Assembly (NCBI GenBank): GCA_031763025.1
Contig: JASSKH010000003.1
Coordinates: forward strand, 4,206,718-4,270,717
DNA: 64,000 bases
From: Macrocystis pyrifera
Lineage: Eukaryota > Sar > Phaeophyceae > Laminariales > Laminariaceae
Reading direction: 5' to 3'
The notes under the pieces: model-generated
What the model saw: only the letters and a program-made list of their open reading frames with translations
The model's database searches: none
What the model was told of the DNA's origin: nothing
Shown: one piece after another, positions 11,981 to 25,786 of the stretch
Layout of the letters: every line of letters starts with the position of its first letter
Position numbering within the stretch: the stretch's first letter is position 1
Translations under genes and position numbers: made by a program

Positions 11981-14019
11981 CGCACCTCGGATATATTAGC
12001 ACTGGGATAACACTTATCTACGTTATGGGACTTAACACAGGAACACGGTAACGTACTCAGAAAGTGTTAGTACTGGAGGAGCGAGCACGGTAACGCGGTA
12101 GCACAGTGGTAACTGGAGACCCACGAACGAACGTGCACACGCCTCAACGTCATATTGCTGCTCGATCTCGTCCAGCTCTGATACTACAGTAACTGTTTGT
12201 TATGCCGTGGTCAGTCCTTGAACTAACGCTGCAACACATTGTTAGGTTTTGACCAACCACGTACGTTATCACTCTAACTTGCCCTTATCGACATCCGCAT
12301 ATTTACAAACACGATAACATATTGCTACTGTCGACGCAGCATTAAACATAACACTAACTTAGTGTTACCCTCAGGAAGAGTGTTATACATAACACCCTAA
12401 CTATCATAACGTTGCTATGTTCGCCAGCACTGCTAACACATACCAGGTAACATTGTGTTACAAATAACACAATATATAGTCTACAGGTAACGTATCATAC
12501 CGCAGTGGCCAGCACTACTAACACTTAGTTATCTGGACCCCCCATCTGATTGTTTTCGGCTCGGATAACGTAACACTTAACGTACGTTGGATACGTTACA
12601 GTCTTAGCCGACCCATACGTAACATTATATTAGGATGTAAGCCTAAATGCCGAGGTATCTGTAACACTATGTAACGGTGTTACCATCAGTAAAGATCTGA
12701 TGATGGTAACGTTCCGTTACCGTGTTACAATAAAAATCAATCCGGGTCTAACATTGTGTTACTGATTACCATTGGAGCCGACGTCGTTCTAACGTAGTGT
12801 TACTATTACGGGGGTCCATAGTTAACAGGACCTATGGTGTACATAAAAACCTATATATTTTCCTATTTTTACTACCAAAATTTGGTCCCGTTAACTATGG
12901 ACCCCCGTAATACGTTACCCTTTGGATCTTCCCGATATCTAACATGTGTTACCTGCGTTAGTTAGTGGTAAAGCGGCTTGGCGAAGTAACATAACGTAGC
13001 CGTGATTCCGCCGACATCCCAGTAGGGGATACCTACAACAATATCCTGGGGGGGGGGGATATCACGGCATCCCCGGTAAAAAATGTTTCCATTTTTAAAA
13101 CCGCAAAACAGGGGATGTTTGGGAGGGATCCCAGCCAAAAGAACGCATCATGTTATTCTGGAAACCCCGCCAGTACGTTATCCATCTATAACACAGTACG
13201 CTATCCATCTACAACGTATCCTGCTCACTCGCACATACGAGCTAACTTGTCGTTGATGGCAGTAACATAGCGTTGATATTAGATTGAGAGTGTACGTTAT
13301 CTGCTAACTTGTGCCACTACATACATTGCATACGAGCTCACACACAAACAAATGCTATTAATAGTGTTTTTTCGATATTATACGCTATCCGTTTGACATA
13401 TGTTATGGTAGCAAGGCTTCCGTTGACACCCTCACATAACGTCGCCCGATACGGACTGCTGTTGCGGCTGATACGGTAACATAATGTTAGCGTTGTCTTG
13501 ACCGTATGTACGTCATCCCTCTAACGTGAGTTACGATAGCCCCTAGGAATTTCACTAACACACTAACATAGTGCTATATAGTCGTTTATTTGGCCGTGTA
13601 CGTTATCCGTCTAAAGGGGGTTACGGTAGCACGGAAGAATCCCGCTGACACACCAACATAACGTTACTCGCTACGGGCTGATATCGCTAACACGGTAGCA
13701 TAATGTTAACATTAAATTGACCAAGTACGTTATCCCTTCAACGTGCGTTACGCTAGCCATAAGGATTTCCTCTAACACGCTAACATTGCGTTACTCGTTA
13801 TGGGCTGCATACCCTAACACCGCAACACATATACTGCGGTCAGTGCGGGATCAAGGTAACACTCTGTCATCATGCTACGCGATCGCCCGCCAATATCATA
13901 TCACACCGACACTATGCTATCACAAAATACAGAAAGTAGTTAACGTAGTAACGTCACGTTACGTTTTTTTTTTTTCGCTGACGCCTAACCTTCACATAAA
14001 ACACGCTATCCAAGGTGTG
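11981..14019. mobile_element. 2-kb TIR element, copy 2
   Basis: This copy aligns along its length with the element at 1974-3993 in the same orientation. The left end is CGCACCTCGGATA and the right end is the complement of CACACCTTGGATAGC. The flanking duplication is no longer clear (GAAAAT on the left, GAAATAAT on the right). A MITE is inserted at 12806-12910, at a different place from the MITE in copy 1, so the two MITE insertions came after duplication of the host element. A TACCAGGTA insertion at 12441-12449 is absent from copy 1. Confidence 0.85.
12806..12910. mobile_element. family B MITE inside 2-kb TIR element copy 2
   Basis: 105 bp with GTCC-type ends and TA on both sides. It splits the motif GTTACTACGTTAC that is intact at the matching place in copy 1 (near 2775). 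Confidence 0.92.
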
Positions 14020-14179
14020 GAAATAATACAAACTTTGGTGTGAAAACAAGCTCAATCTTGTCGCACCGTGCCGAAAGAACGCCGGAGCGGTAACTCCTAT
14101 CGCGGGCGTTTTGCATGCAGGAATTGTGACTGCTCTCCCAGAACTGATACATGCACGCCACGAGACTGTGACACACCCT

Positions 14180-14290
14180 CTGAAGATTTGACTGGCCGGG
14201 CTGGGCCGCGGCCCACCAAATCCATCATTGATGGGCCGGGCGGGGCCGGCCTGGCCCAACCCGGGACCGGGCAACCAGCGTCGGCCCAGG
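14180..14290. repeat. GGCCGGGCC-rich repeat, right of TIR element copy 2
   Basis: GGCCGGGCTGGGCCGCGGCC, GGGCCGGGCGGGGCCGGCC and CAACCCGGGACCGGGC match the words of the block at 11430-11640. Confidence 0.6.
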
Positions 14291-14707
14291 GCTTATTGTC
14301 ACAGCTTTCACTGCAAATGCGCGGTTTTAGTGTGATGTCTAATTTGGTATGAAAATGTGGCCGCAGCGATGTATGCGTGAAAGGTGTACACAACGTACCT
14401 GGTATGGTATGTAATTGCGGCTCTATACTACTACGTGTGATACTGTGCGATGTTTACTTTTCTTCGTGTTGCACGTGCGGCACGAAACCATGTCCTCGTA
14501 CATCGTGATATGTCCCGGATTCGCCGTTTCGTCTCCCCTACTTCAGAAAATAAATAATCTCCCCTCCCCCCCCCCCCCTTGCTCAGTTTTTTCCCTCGTT
14601 TTACGACCCACCCTACAATACACCAGCAATGCAGAAACAAAGAACACGGCACACAGCAGCAAGTCTCGTAGAACCACTTTCCGTGCATATTGTCGTCTCT
14701 TTCACTA

Positions 14708-14813
14708 TTACGGGGGGACCATAGTAAATAGGACCAACTATTGTTGCTAAACATAGGGAAACATAAAGGGTTTTGTGTGTACCGTAGGTCCTGTTTACTA
14801 TGGTCCCCCGTAA
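14708..14813. mobile_element. family B MITE, GACC subfamily
   Basis: 106 bp, TA-flanked, with ends TTACGGGGGGACCATAGTAA and the complement of TTACGGGGGACCATAGTAAA. Confidence 0.9.
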
Positions 14814-14814
14814 T

Positions 14815-17135
14815 ACAAGTAGTATTCTTCGAAGCCTCTCCTCAGGGCCCCGAATGGAAAACGGGCTACTACAGCAGTATTGGGCTATTATACCGCTGTA
14901 GTTCGTCGCATGCTCGGCGCAATGACGATGATATGTCGCCTCTTCTCTAGGGTGCGCGAAACTCGATCTTGATGCACGTACACACCGATGAAGTCACAGG
15001 CGAGAAATGATTCAATATCCACCACTGTTGAACACCTGCCTCTTGGGAAGCCGAAAGGCCGCTCCGATATCCAAGATGCAGGCCCTGTAGAACTTTCGTG
15101 GCGAAAGGTTTAAAGGATGTCGGCACCAACCCGAGGGACAGCTGTACTGAACGCCGGGCAAAAGACAGCACTGCCCTTGGTGCTGACCCAACCATATACC
15201 AGAAGGTCATCACCGCACAGACAGACAGACATAGAGAACGAATGTTCGCTTCACAGATCCCGGCTGACTCTCGTGATATGAGTGGAGTACTCATGGGCTA
15301 TAGATATTGATAATATATTGCAGTCCTGTAGTCCCATGAATGCGCGAATAATCCAAAGAATGGATTAACCCGGCGGATATTCCGTTAGTCGAGAGTAACG
15401 TTCTTTTAGGAATGTTCCCTAGGGCGTATAACCCGTTAGACGAGAGTAATGTTCCTTAAGGCAGATAGGACCACGAAGTGAAAAATTCTTATATTAGCAG
15501 AAGAACTATCGTTAGCCATACGAAAGTTCTGTAGGAGTACATCAGATAAGAGGAATTTAGGAAAGCTTGTAGCGTGGGGTGGGACGAGTATATCTGGGCG
15601 TCGAGTCCCTCCCCCCCACCTCTCACTTTTCTACCAGAGCACCTCCTCAGCTCTCGCCATCAATAAGAAGATGTAAATCAGAAGAAGCGAAGCACTGCAT
15701 CCCAGCTGCTAGAAACACCTGCGTCCCTTACCCTTACCCTACCTCGGTCACCGCTTCACATTCTGGGGAACTGATGGGGGGCTCCGCAAAGCTCAAAAGT
15801 AGTCAACACACACACAGCTCGGCGGTAAAATCTAGCCGCACCAAGCTTCCTTTTGGGTGTCGGTATCTTGGCACCCTTTTACGATCGCACAAATATCGTC
15901 CACCCATCATGCCAGCTGAATTGCGTGCCAGCCATCAGCAAGAGTTCATTTAGTCTTGGCATGGTTCTTTTAGAGAGATGGGTGGCTGTTTGTTGTGGTG
16001 GTCGACAAAGGAAGAAGTGAAAGGGGGTGATTTTCCACGTTTTGTCCCCGAAAATGCCGCGGCAGTGCTAAAGGAGCTATAAAGGTGCCAGAACGTATGC
16101 CTGCCACGTCATGGCTCTTATTTTGCCTGGTCAGGTCGTCTGAAAGCTCAAAGAACGCCGCCCTGGTTGCTGTGGCGATGACAAGCGTCAATCAGTTGCT
16201 CAACCCTTCTTCCGTAAACAAAATTTGGTGTTTTGTGCGCACCGACTGGTTCAGGAGTGTTTATCATAGCTCGGGTGGATGGTGGGGTAGGGGTCGAGAA
16301 CGGAAACAATCGTTGGGTGTTCCAAAACACACCTCTCGGCGAGACCATCGATTCTCCCACCGTCGATGGTCAAGATCATCCGAAGAAGATAGTGGATCAT
16401 CCATTCCCGATCTTGTATGATCTGTATGATCTACCTCATGTTGCCGGGTGGGACCCGTATATATAATCCGCATAATGTACTTCAAGCCCAAGTTTCCTGG
16501 GTGTGATCTATCTGCCCTATAAGGCAGATCCTGCACAACCTCTCGCAGCGGCAGGTGGGGAATTCGATAATCTACAGTAGATAGATAGATAGATAGATAG
16601 ATCATGATCTATCTGATACGTTCGCCTTTTGGGTATTTTGGAGTCGTGATCGCACACACGTTCCATTTTCCAGGTCAAGTCACAACCTTTCGCTTGGGGC
16701 GTGAACACCACCCGCCCACACCCCTCTTTTATCCTATAGTATTATCTGACTGATTTTATCCTACCAGGGCAGAGTATGATCTGAAACGCTGTTTTCTACT
16801 GCAGCGCAAAACGCAACGCCGGCCTCTCTTGAGATCTAGATATACAGAGTACCAAGAGCATATATTACAGCCGAGGCCGTACAGCAGTCACGGCTACAGC
16901 CGAGGCCACAGCCACAGCATTGCCTCATTCCTTCTCGGAGGTCTAGCGCAGCATCAGAACCAGTGTACCGGTGTGTTCAATGGTTCCCTTAGGCTCTCGT
17001 TCGTTCTTGTGTACAAGGGAAGCTATTCGACGTTCACCCTCTCTAGAGTCCTACTGCAGGGCATGCCTACCGCTATCAACGAACCGGCGAGCCAAGTCAG
17101 CAGGGGAAAGGGCAAAACAAAAAGACGCAGACACG
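14815..17135. other. intergenic, no gene seen
   Basis: Contains the GATA microsatellite and a local duplication near 15385-15465 (CGTTAGTCGAGAGTAACGTT and CGTTAGACGAGAGTAATGTT). Nothing coding was recognised. Confidence 0.55.
16570..16615. repeat. (GATA)n microsatellite in a hairpin context
   Basis: Six GATA units run into AGATCATGATCT, giving a short palindrome. The palindrome word AGATCATGATCTATCTG recurs at 44799. Confidence 0.8.
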
Positions 17136-17139
17136 TCAA

Positions 17140-17560
17140 AGACACGCTAAACACACCATACCCGAGTGGCAGTAGGGCGCAAAAAGGCAGAAGGCCGACA
17201 AAGGACAATCTTGGTGATTTTCTCGACAAAAGGACAACCGTGACGCTTTCGACAAAGGGCAATCGTGACGATTGACTCACGTAAACACACACTCGTGTCC
17301 CGCCGGCAGCCCGCGAATGGCGCAGCGACGAAGGACAACCGTCGCGATTTCGGCAAATCGTTATGATTTTCACTCGCGAGAAACACACGGTGTCCCACCG
17401 GCGGAGCGCAAAAAAAAAAAAAATGCAAAGGTAAGGCGACAAGAGACAACCGTCATGATTTCGACAATCAGTCATGATTTTTTTTATTCGCGGGAAACGC
17501 ACCGTGTCCCACCGGCAGAGCTCGAAAAAACAAAAGCAAGAAGACGACGAGAGACAACAA
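17140..17560. repeat. tandem repeat, about 110 bp x 4, downstream of the enzyme gene
   Basis: The block GTGTCCCACCGGC recurs at about 17296, 17391 and 17507 with an eroded form near 17158. GACAACCGTCATGATTTCGACAA-like words lie between (quoted in shortened form elsewhere). Period is about 100-116 bp. Confidence 0.6.
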
Positions 17561-17962
17561 GTGTGCATGTTTCACGAGTCCTAATCCGGCAGAACAGAAA
17601 AAGGTACGGACAACAAATCGGCTCGCGTATTGTGCATCGACTTCCATGCACACAAAAGGGTGGCATGCAAGCAAGTTTTAGTTACGAATATCTGACCAAG
17701 ACAGCTATACTATTCATTTGACCACACGGTACAAGAGCTGCCAAAAAAAAAAAAAAAAAAAAAACCGGCACCACTATGGTTGTTCGGTCCACACGCAAAA
17801 AAAACGATCGCGCGGAACGAACGAAAGAGAGACAAGACACCAACTTTTCCAAGGTACGTCAACGCAAAAGAGCAGTCTGCTCCTCGCTGGGAAACACAAG
17901 CCCTTCCGGCGTCACAAATACGCCACCGATCGAAACCGGAACGGCAGAGCAACCAGCGGTGG

Positions 17963-20900
17963 TCAGAGCTCGTCTAAGCCCTTCTTGAGGGCAGAGACGA
18001 GGTCTTCTGTGTCCTCTACCCCGCATGATACGCGTACAAAGCCATCCGTGATGCCAACCTTCAACCTGGTGCGCGTCGACGGGGTGGGATGGAAAGGACG
18101 GGATGGGTACGATGTAGCGGGTAGCATGGGATGGGTAGGACGGTAGGGATAAGATAGGGACAGGCATGATGGGATGGCTAGAATGGGATGGGTGTGATTG
18201 AATGGGTAGCATGGGGTGGGTTGGTAGGATAGGATGGGTAAGATGGGACGGTCAAGACGGGACGGGTCGAATCGAGTGGGTAAGATGTAATGGGAACGAC
18301 GGGATCGGTACGACGGGATGGGGATAATGGGATGGGTACGGTGGGATGGGTACGTGAGATGGGTACGATCGGGCGAGTAGGATAGGATGGGTACGATGGG
18401 ATGGGTGCGATAGGATGGGTACGATGGCATGGGAAGGATGGGGTGGGTAGAATGGGATGGGTACGATGGGATAGGTACGATGGGACGAGCAGAATAGGAT
18501 GGGAAGATGGGATGAGTAGGGTCAGGTAGCATGGAAAGGGTGATAAAGTGGGTAGGATGGGATCGGCAGTATGAGACCACCAGCGTAAGCGGGTCAGGAG
18601 ATAGGCTAGGGTGGGTAGGGCGGCGCACAGGAGCGGAAGCAGGAAGAGTTACCATTATATTCTTCGAAGCCTCCACCGAAACATGTGAGAATAAGCATTC
18701 GATCAGAAGACGACTCTTTTCCCAGCCGTAACTTGGCTCCACTTGGTTGACTCTCAACGACACAAGCAACAAGCCCAGGCGTAACATATCTGCCGCTACG
18801 ATCGCTCAGCCTCTTGTGTTTAGGAATGGCCCGCCTGCATGTTGTGCTCTGGAAATGGTCACTTTGTGGCCCGCTCAGGAGTGTGAATGGCCTGCTTGCG
18901 CCTGGGAACAGCCTCCTTGTGCTTCGAAACAGCCCCTCCCGTGCCTGGGACTGGGCTGCTTGTGCTTGTGCTTGCCCTTGTGGATGACCTTCCGGAAATT
19001 AATAATGGTGCAGGGATGTGCTCGCGCCGTAGCTGTATATGCAAGACCTTGATACAGCCAACTACAAGCGAGGCCCCGCTATATATTCCGTGGCGGTGTA
19101 AAATTCAAAAAAAAAAAAAAAAAAGAATTGGCATCAATCCAGGATCTTCAAAAGACGCTTGGTGCAACCAAAGCACCGCACGAAGCACAACACCGATCCG
19201 GCGAACAAGACGTGGCCTGGCGAGGGGACCAACCCCGTCCGCTCGCTGCCGGCAGGGCAGCACATCACAATCGAAAGATCAACAAGCGTCACTCTCAACC
19301 GATACCTGACTTTCTCGTGAAACTGAGGGAGGAATGGTTGTTACAAAGAAGGGCTAGGCCAGCCCCGCACACGTAAGGACAGCGCTCAACCACGTCGTAC
19401 TCGGCGCCGCGCCAGCCGGCCGTTCCCCTCTCTTCCCATGCGGACTGCATAGATATCAACTCCACCAGGACATTAGCCGAGAAAGAGGAAGAACAAGAAG
19501 ACTCACCGATCCCCCTGGTGTATGGTCAGGCAACACCCACCCGCCCGCTCGCCCTCCCTCCCGCTCCTGGAGTCAACAAACGCATCGCCATCAAAACACT
19601 CATGTTTGCTCTCAAAACTGAATTTCGCCAAGGAAACACAAGGGACACACTCACCGGTCTTCCTGGAGCATGTTGGCGTGCGTCATCACCGCCGGACACG
19701 TCAGGATCGACTCCGTCGCCCCCAGGTTCTCGCAGAGACTCCATGGCCGCTGCACCGAGTTCATCAGCTTGCGCCCGGCCTCCGTGCCCCCCGTGACCTC
19801 GAACCAAAGCATCGACCCGTGGATGCCGTTGCCGTGTTGCGCGTCCGCGAGAGCCTTCTGGGGAAAGCTCGCCAGCCCCGGATAGCGTACGATATCCACC
19901 TGGCGGACACACGAGCGAAACGGTGGTCGGGTGGTCGTTTGCACGATTGCTGCTGCCAAGCAGTCGGGTGGCCTGACGTATAGACGTAATGAGCGGAATA
20001 AATGGTCAAGTGGATGGCCTGGCGTCTATAGTACGAGAGATGTATACCCTAGAGCTTGTATGGAAAAAAATCGGCGGCCAGGTTGACATCACAACCCTTG
20101 CACAACAGGCTCTTAACCTTCCTTCCCCCCCCGGTATGTAGCGTACGATGTCCGCGCGAAAAGGATGGACAGGCGGCCTGCCGTTGACGTGCATAGTATA
20201 GATAGACCTTGGCTAGCATTCGACGATCCGGTTGAAACACAGTTGACTTTGAAGGCATTTACCATCACCCGAACTCCGACCACCTGGGAAATTTCTCGGA
20301 ATTTCTCGGAATGAAGATGTATTGAGGAGCTAGTATAGGTATCAAGCAAGCCGTAAATTTCTCGGAATGAAGATGTATTGAGGAGTTGTGTCCAAGTTAG
20401 GCCAAGCCGTGCACACTCTTAATAGATGCATTTATACGTCGCCTCGATTCCCTCGTCGGCCAATACGTGATCACCGCATCACACTTGGGACGGGGAACAG
20501 AGGCTGGCAGACACATATAGGCTAGGGAAGGCGGCGCGGGGGGGGGGGGGGGGGCTCACCTGACCTGAATGGGCATTAATTAAGCCCTGAGATAAAAACA
20601 AATCAAGCGCAGGGTCAAGCGCAGGGTCTTGAATAAGAACACCGTATCCGGCCAGCGCAATCGGTCGACAGACAGGCTAGCTTCCAAGGTAAAACAACCC
20701 CATGTTGCAATAAACACACAACAGGAACTTCTCGCAAGCGTACGTAGCGGCCGCACGAAGCACGTAACTCGTTGGCCGCGTGTGTGCCCCCACACTCCAT
20801 CAGATACCCCGGAAAAAAAAACACACACACAGTCGAAAAAGTCCGGTTAATATTCCCACCACCCCACGGCAAGCGTACTGGACATCTGGACATACCTTGT

Positions 20901-21089
20901 CGTGCTTCTCCAGCATCTCCGCCACCGCCTGCGCGGTCCTGCATTGCTGGCGGAATCGCAAGGACATCGTCTTGCTGTGCTGAAGGATGTAGAACGCAGC
21001 CTGAGGGCTGTGTAACAACAACAAAAAACGAAACCGACGATATCACTATCAGCATTAGAAGCAGCGGCACGGGCAACAAACGAAATGCA

Positions 21090-21133
<44 letters not shown>

Positions 21134-24100
21134 AGGCGATAAAGCAAATCGACCGAAGGCCGAGGCAAACGACGAAGCTGCGCGGACTCACCACAAACTA
21201 GCCCGGCTGTCCCTAGACAGTCTCCGGTTTTGACCGATATACTCTTTAGTACGTGCGCTCTTGCCGACGGAATACAATTCTTAGCCCCAGCCCCACCGGA
21301 AAAAATACAGAATACACTGGCACAGAGGGGCACTGGGTAAAGTGGCAAAAAGCGCGGCTTCAAGGAAAAGACCTAAAGGGTGCACACACCGTCACTGTTT
21401 TTTTGTGTTCTGCCGCAAAACGTAGCCCACGGTAATTCCAAGAAATTCTCGCAACACGTGGAGGCCGCGCAATCGCAAATGATATTAAACAAAACAAAAA
21501 AAAAAAAGATCCAGGTGCGTACGTAGGACAACTTGTCCTACAAAAAAGAAAAAGAAAAAGCAAGTGGGGGGACTTCTAAAGGTGGGCAAAGACGTCTAAT
21601 GACTAATGACGGTCCGTCAACTACTTATAGAAACGAGGACCGGTCAAGGGCGTACGTACAGACGTACAGCCGTACGGCCGACATTCTCCCCGCCACCAGA
21701 AGACATACCGAAAACTACTGTAGTTAACCTTGCACATCACCACAATAGGGGTATTACTCCAAGACGCGTGCTTCACTCAGCAAACAGGGGTATGTATGTA
21801 CGATTTCCTGATAGCTCGTTTTTCTCACCGCGAGTTATTCTTGCAGATTTTCCTGGGAGAGGGGGGGGGGGGGTGTGGGAGGTGGGTTCCACGTGCTGTT
21901 TGTTAAATTCAACTTTCCTCATATTTTTCCTTCTCCATAAATTTCACCAATCGTGACAGAACGCCTCTGTATCTTGATATCTGGGACAAATTTCTGAAAA
22001 TAATCGAAAAATTAAAAAAAAAAAAAGGAATCCTGGGGGGGAAAAGGCTCTCGGAAAAAAAACAGCCCCTAACTGTTAGTAGGCGACGGAGTTTGCGTGT
22101 CGGGCTCTGCTTACAACTTCTGTCAAAAGCGGCTGTTGGCCTGTTTATACAGCTTCTTACAAACAAAAATTACGATGCACTCCCGGGTGGCGCTCTCCAC
22201 TGCACCTGCTCCTCTCGGGGGCCAGTCAGGTCGGGTCAACGCGCCCAAGCCCCAGTGGTAACAGCAGCAGCCTGCTCTGATGTTGCAATGGGAGCTATGG
22301 GTTAAATTGACACACCACACGAAATTTGAACGTGGAAGTGTGGTGACCTTAAGCTTAAGCTTTATTTTTACCAATCCGCCGGAGGATAAAATGAAAAAAA
22401 AAATGAAAAAAAAAGTGCAACCCCTGTCATAGAGCGGGTCTCACACTAACTCCAAGTGTTTTTGCGCTTCCAAAAGGGTTAAGGTCGAAGGAAGAACATG
22501 CCAAAGAGTTCCAGCGCGGCGTTTTTTTTTATTCTCTTTTCTTTTCTTTTCTTTTCTCAAAAAAACTTCCGTCCGCCACACCCCTGAAAAAGCACTCTGA
22601 CTAGACGCCTGCGGTTAGCGGGGCCTTTCTTCTGGCGGTCGGGTCTCGCCCTATGTCAACTCTAACTCGTAGCGTACGACACGAGAGACCAACACCGCTG
22701 TACCTGAGAATGTTCCCGTGCATGTTGCTGTAGAAGTGGATGCGCTCGTCAAGCTCCTTCGTCGAGGATGCGACCGCTCCGCCGACAGTAACGTTGTGAC
22801 CATCGTAGAACTTTGTTAAGCTCTGGTCGGGGGGAGGGGGGGGGGGGGGGGGGGGGCAAGACCCCAGGCGTGCAGCGACGGCGACGGGGCGGCGGGTGAG
22901 GGGGGTGAATTCATTATACAGTGCCACAGGGGAACATAGTAAATAGGACCTACGGTACACACAAAAACCTGTATATTCACCTATTTTTATCAACAGTATT
23001 CGGTCCTATTTATTATTGTTCCCCGTAATAGTAAATATATCAGGCGAGACGCAATTTCTCGGTCGAAGGACCTTTTCTACATGCATACGATGTATGCATG
23101 CACGACAAAACTGAAACCGCGCGGTCGACGAAATAAGAAACAAGAACAGAGAAAAAGAGGCAATAAATGGACCAATGAAACATATTTAAAAAAAACGACA
23201 TGCGCTCCATGCAAGTATTAAGAAACGTATCGCACAAATTAAGAAACACAACAAACTAACAAGTACGCCAAAGAAACCACGCGCAGCGTACGCGGTTGCG
23301 TAGGCGTAGGAAGAAACGACGCACGGCACCACGACATACAGTATGTGTCTAAAAGCTGCGGAATGCGATGAAAGCAGCTTCGACGGTGGGGCAGGCCGGC
23401 ATTTGGCCATCCGCCCCCTTCAAGATAGAGGGGGGGCTTTTTTTTGCTACAAAGATTAATACTGGAAGAGGCGACAGCAGCAGCAGCAGCAGCAGCAGCG
23501 GCAGAAGCGGAGGCAGCGGCAGCAGCAGCGGCAGCAGCAGCGGCAGAAGCGGAGGCAGCGGCAGCAGCGGCGGCGGCGGCTACAACAAAAACAAAAAACA
23601 AAACTTGGAAAAAAAAACTGAAAACAACAGCAAAAAACCCTAAAGAACAACAGCAAGAAAAAAGCAAGTTCAACAACACCAACAAAAAAACCACCGAGCA
23701 AAACCAACATATCCACAAACCACAGCAAGAACAAAATAACCAAAAACCACCGAGTAACTATAATACCACGCACCAGAAACAACCACAGCAACATCACAAA
23801 ATCGAACCCATTGACAACGGCACCGGTCAGGCATCAGAGCTCGTCCCAAAACGCTCAGTGACCCAACACACTACACTTCTCCATGCCGTCACCGTCCACC
23901 TGCAAGGTCATGTCAGCCCCGAGCTCGATAGGTTTGGTCATCAGCGGAGTCGCGAACGTGGAGTCACACACGTGGAGAACGCCCGCAGCCTTCGCAACGG
24001 CGCTCACCGCCTGGAGCAACGCCGAACCACGACGCCAATAGCACAAAGAAAATTCAGCAGGCATCAGAAACGGGGGGGCGGGGAGGGGTGGGGGGGGGGG

Positions 24101-24694
24101 GGGAGGAGGGGGAGTTCGGTTGGTCAGCAACAAAAAAAAAAAAAGAAAAAAAAAGAGAGAGGTGGCCCGTCCGAGGAGGAAACGTAACCATGAATGGAGG
24201 AGTTTTCAAGACAAGGGGGGCGAAGCGGCCTGACCTCCGCGCCTGGCAACGAGGCGAGATGCTGAGCAGAAAGATCGCCATAAAAGCGATTTGTCCCGCC
24301 GCGACACTCCCCACTCCATCCAAAAAACAGCATGCAGTATTGGTATCCCCGACACCCTGTCGACCCCGTACACGCGGTTACCGGTACAGAAGTTGTTGTG
24401 TCTGCTGCCGCCGGCCTCGCCGGTCGTAACATCACAACGACACAAAAAAATATAGCACAACTATCGTCCAACACCCAACACCCAGAGATACGAGGATGAA
24501 GAGAGAGAGAAAACAAAACCAAGCCCCCTCCGTCGTACACCCCTCCCCCCCCCCCCCCCGTCCCTTCCCTTCCCTTCCCGCCCCTCCCCCCCCCCGTCCC
24601 CTTCCCCGCCCCCCCTTCGTATGTCCTCCACTCCCTTCCCCTGCCCCACTCCCCCCCCCTCCCTCCCTTCCCCCTCCCCTCCCCTTCCCTCCCC

Positions 24695-24731
<37 letters not shown>

Positions 24732-25755
24732 CCCCCCCCCCCCCCTCCCCTCCCCCCCCACTCCCCCCCCCGCCTTTCATGCTCTCCATCTTCTCTCACC
24801 CGGATGTCCGTGAGGGTCAGGGTCGGGTTCGCGGGCGTCTCGCTAAAGATGAGCTTCGTGTTCGGTCGGATAGCAGCCTTCACGACCTCTGCGTCCCGGA
24901 AATCGACGAAGCTGAAGGTTATGCCGAGGTCCGAGAACATGACCCTCGCCACTCGGTTTGTGCCCCCGTACGAGCACTCGGTGATCACGCAGTGGTCGCC
25001 TGTTTTTTTTTTTTTTTTTTTTTTTCGGCCGCGCGAAAAGCGAGAAGGTACGTTTGGATCTAGAGTGGGCTAATCGGGCGGTCGTGGTACTGGTGGCGGT
25101 GGTGGTGGTGGTGGTGGTGGTGGAGGAGGAGGCGGGAAAGCGGTCGATTCTACTGTAATACAACAAAGCAACAACGCGAAAACACGATATCCACTCCGAG
25201 GACGACAGAGATGGCATACAAAAAAAAAAAAAAACCCGACGATTTGTTGCCCTCCAACATATTCGTGCACCCCGCTCGCTGTTGCGTCAACAAAACAAAA
25301 CGCGGGAAAAAAAGGCGCCTTGATCTGATTCATTTTTTTTTGTAACAGCACGATGGCCACACTATGTACCTCGCCAGTCCCCGTAAGCAGACAACACCAA
25401 AACGCCGCACAAATGGCCGCGTGCCAGTGGCAGCGCACACCGCACGCACGCTCACAGCGCCATCCCCCCCCGCCGCCGCCGCCGCCCGCCTCCCTCCCAC
25501 CGCTCAGGACGGCCGATTCGCGTGGCGTGGCCTCGCGCTGAACCGACGTGCTGGGTGGCATATGATCATATGATAGCTCACACATTCAACCCGAGCAGAA
25601 CACACTCACACTCGAGACCCTTGAAAATCTTCCGACCGCTGCGCAAAAAAAAAAAAAAAACTCGCGACCGACACGACGCGCTACCATCACCTCTTGGGAC
25701 GTAAGAGGAGGAGAGACAGAAAAAAAAAAAAAAAAAAAAAAACGTCTGGAGCAAG

Positions 25756-25786
<31 letters not shown>

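Noticed and set aside
17963-18787. Minus-strand 274-codon His/Pro/Ser-rich frame
   Set aside because: Only its last 34 codons are coding (last exon of the enzyme). The rest is the GGGATGGGTAC minisatellite in the intron.
23444-24187. Plus-strand 247-codon Ala- and Lys/Gln-rich frame
   Set aside because: A by-product of the AGC/GGC microsatellite and A-rich sequence inside an intron, antisense to the enzyme gene.
24124-24988. Gly/Arg-rich minus-strand frames
   Set aside because: Made by the G-rich intron tract. Only 24800-24999 is exon.
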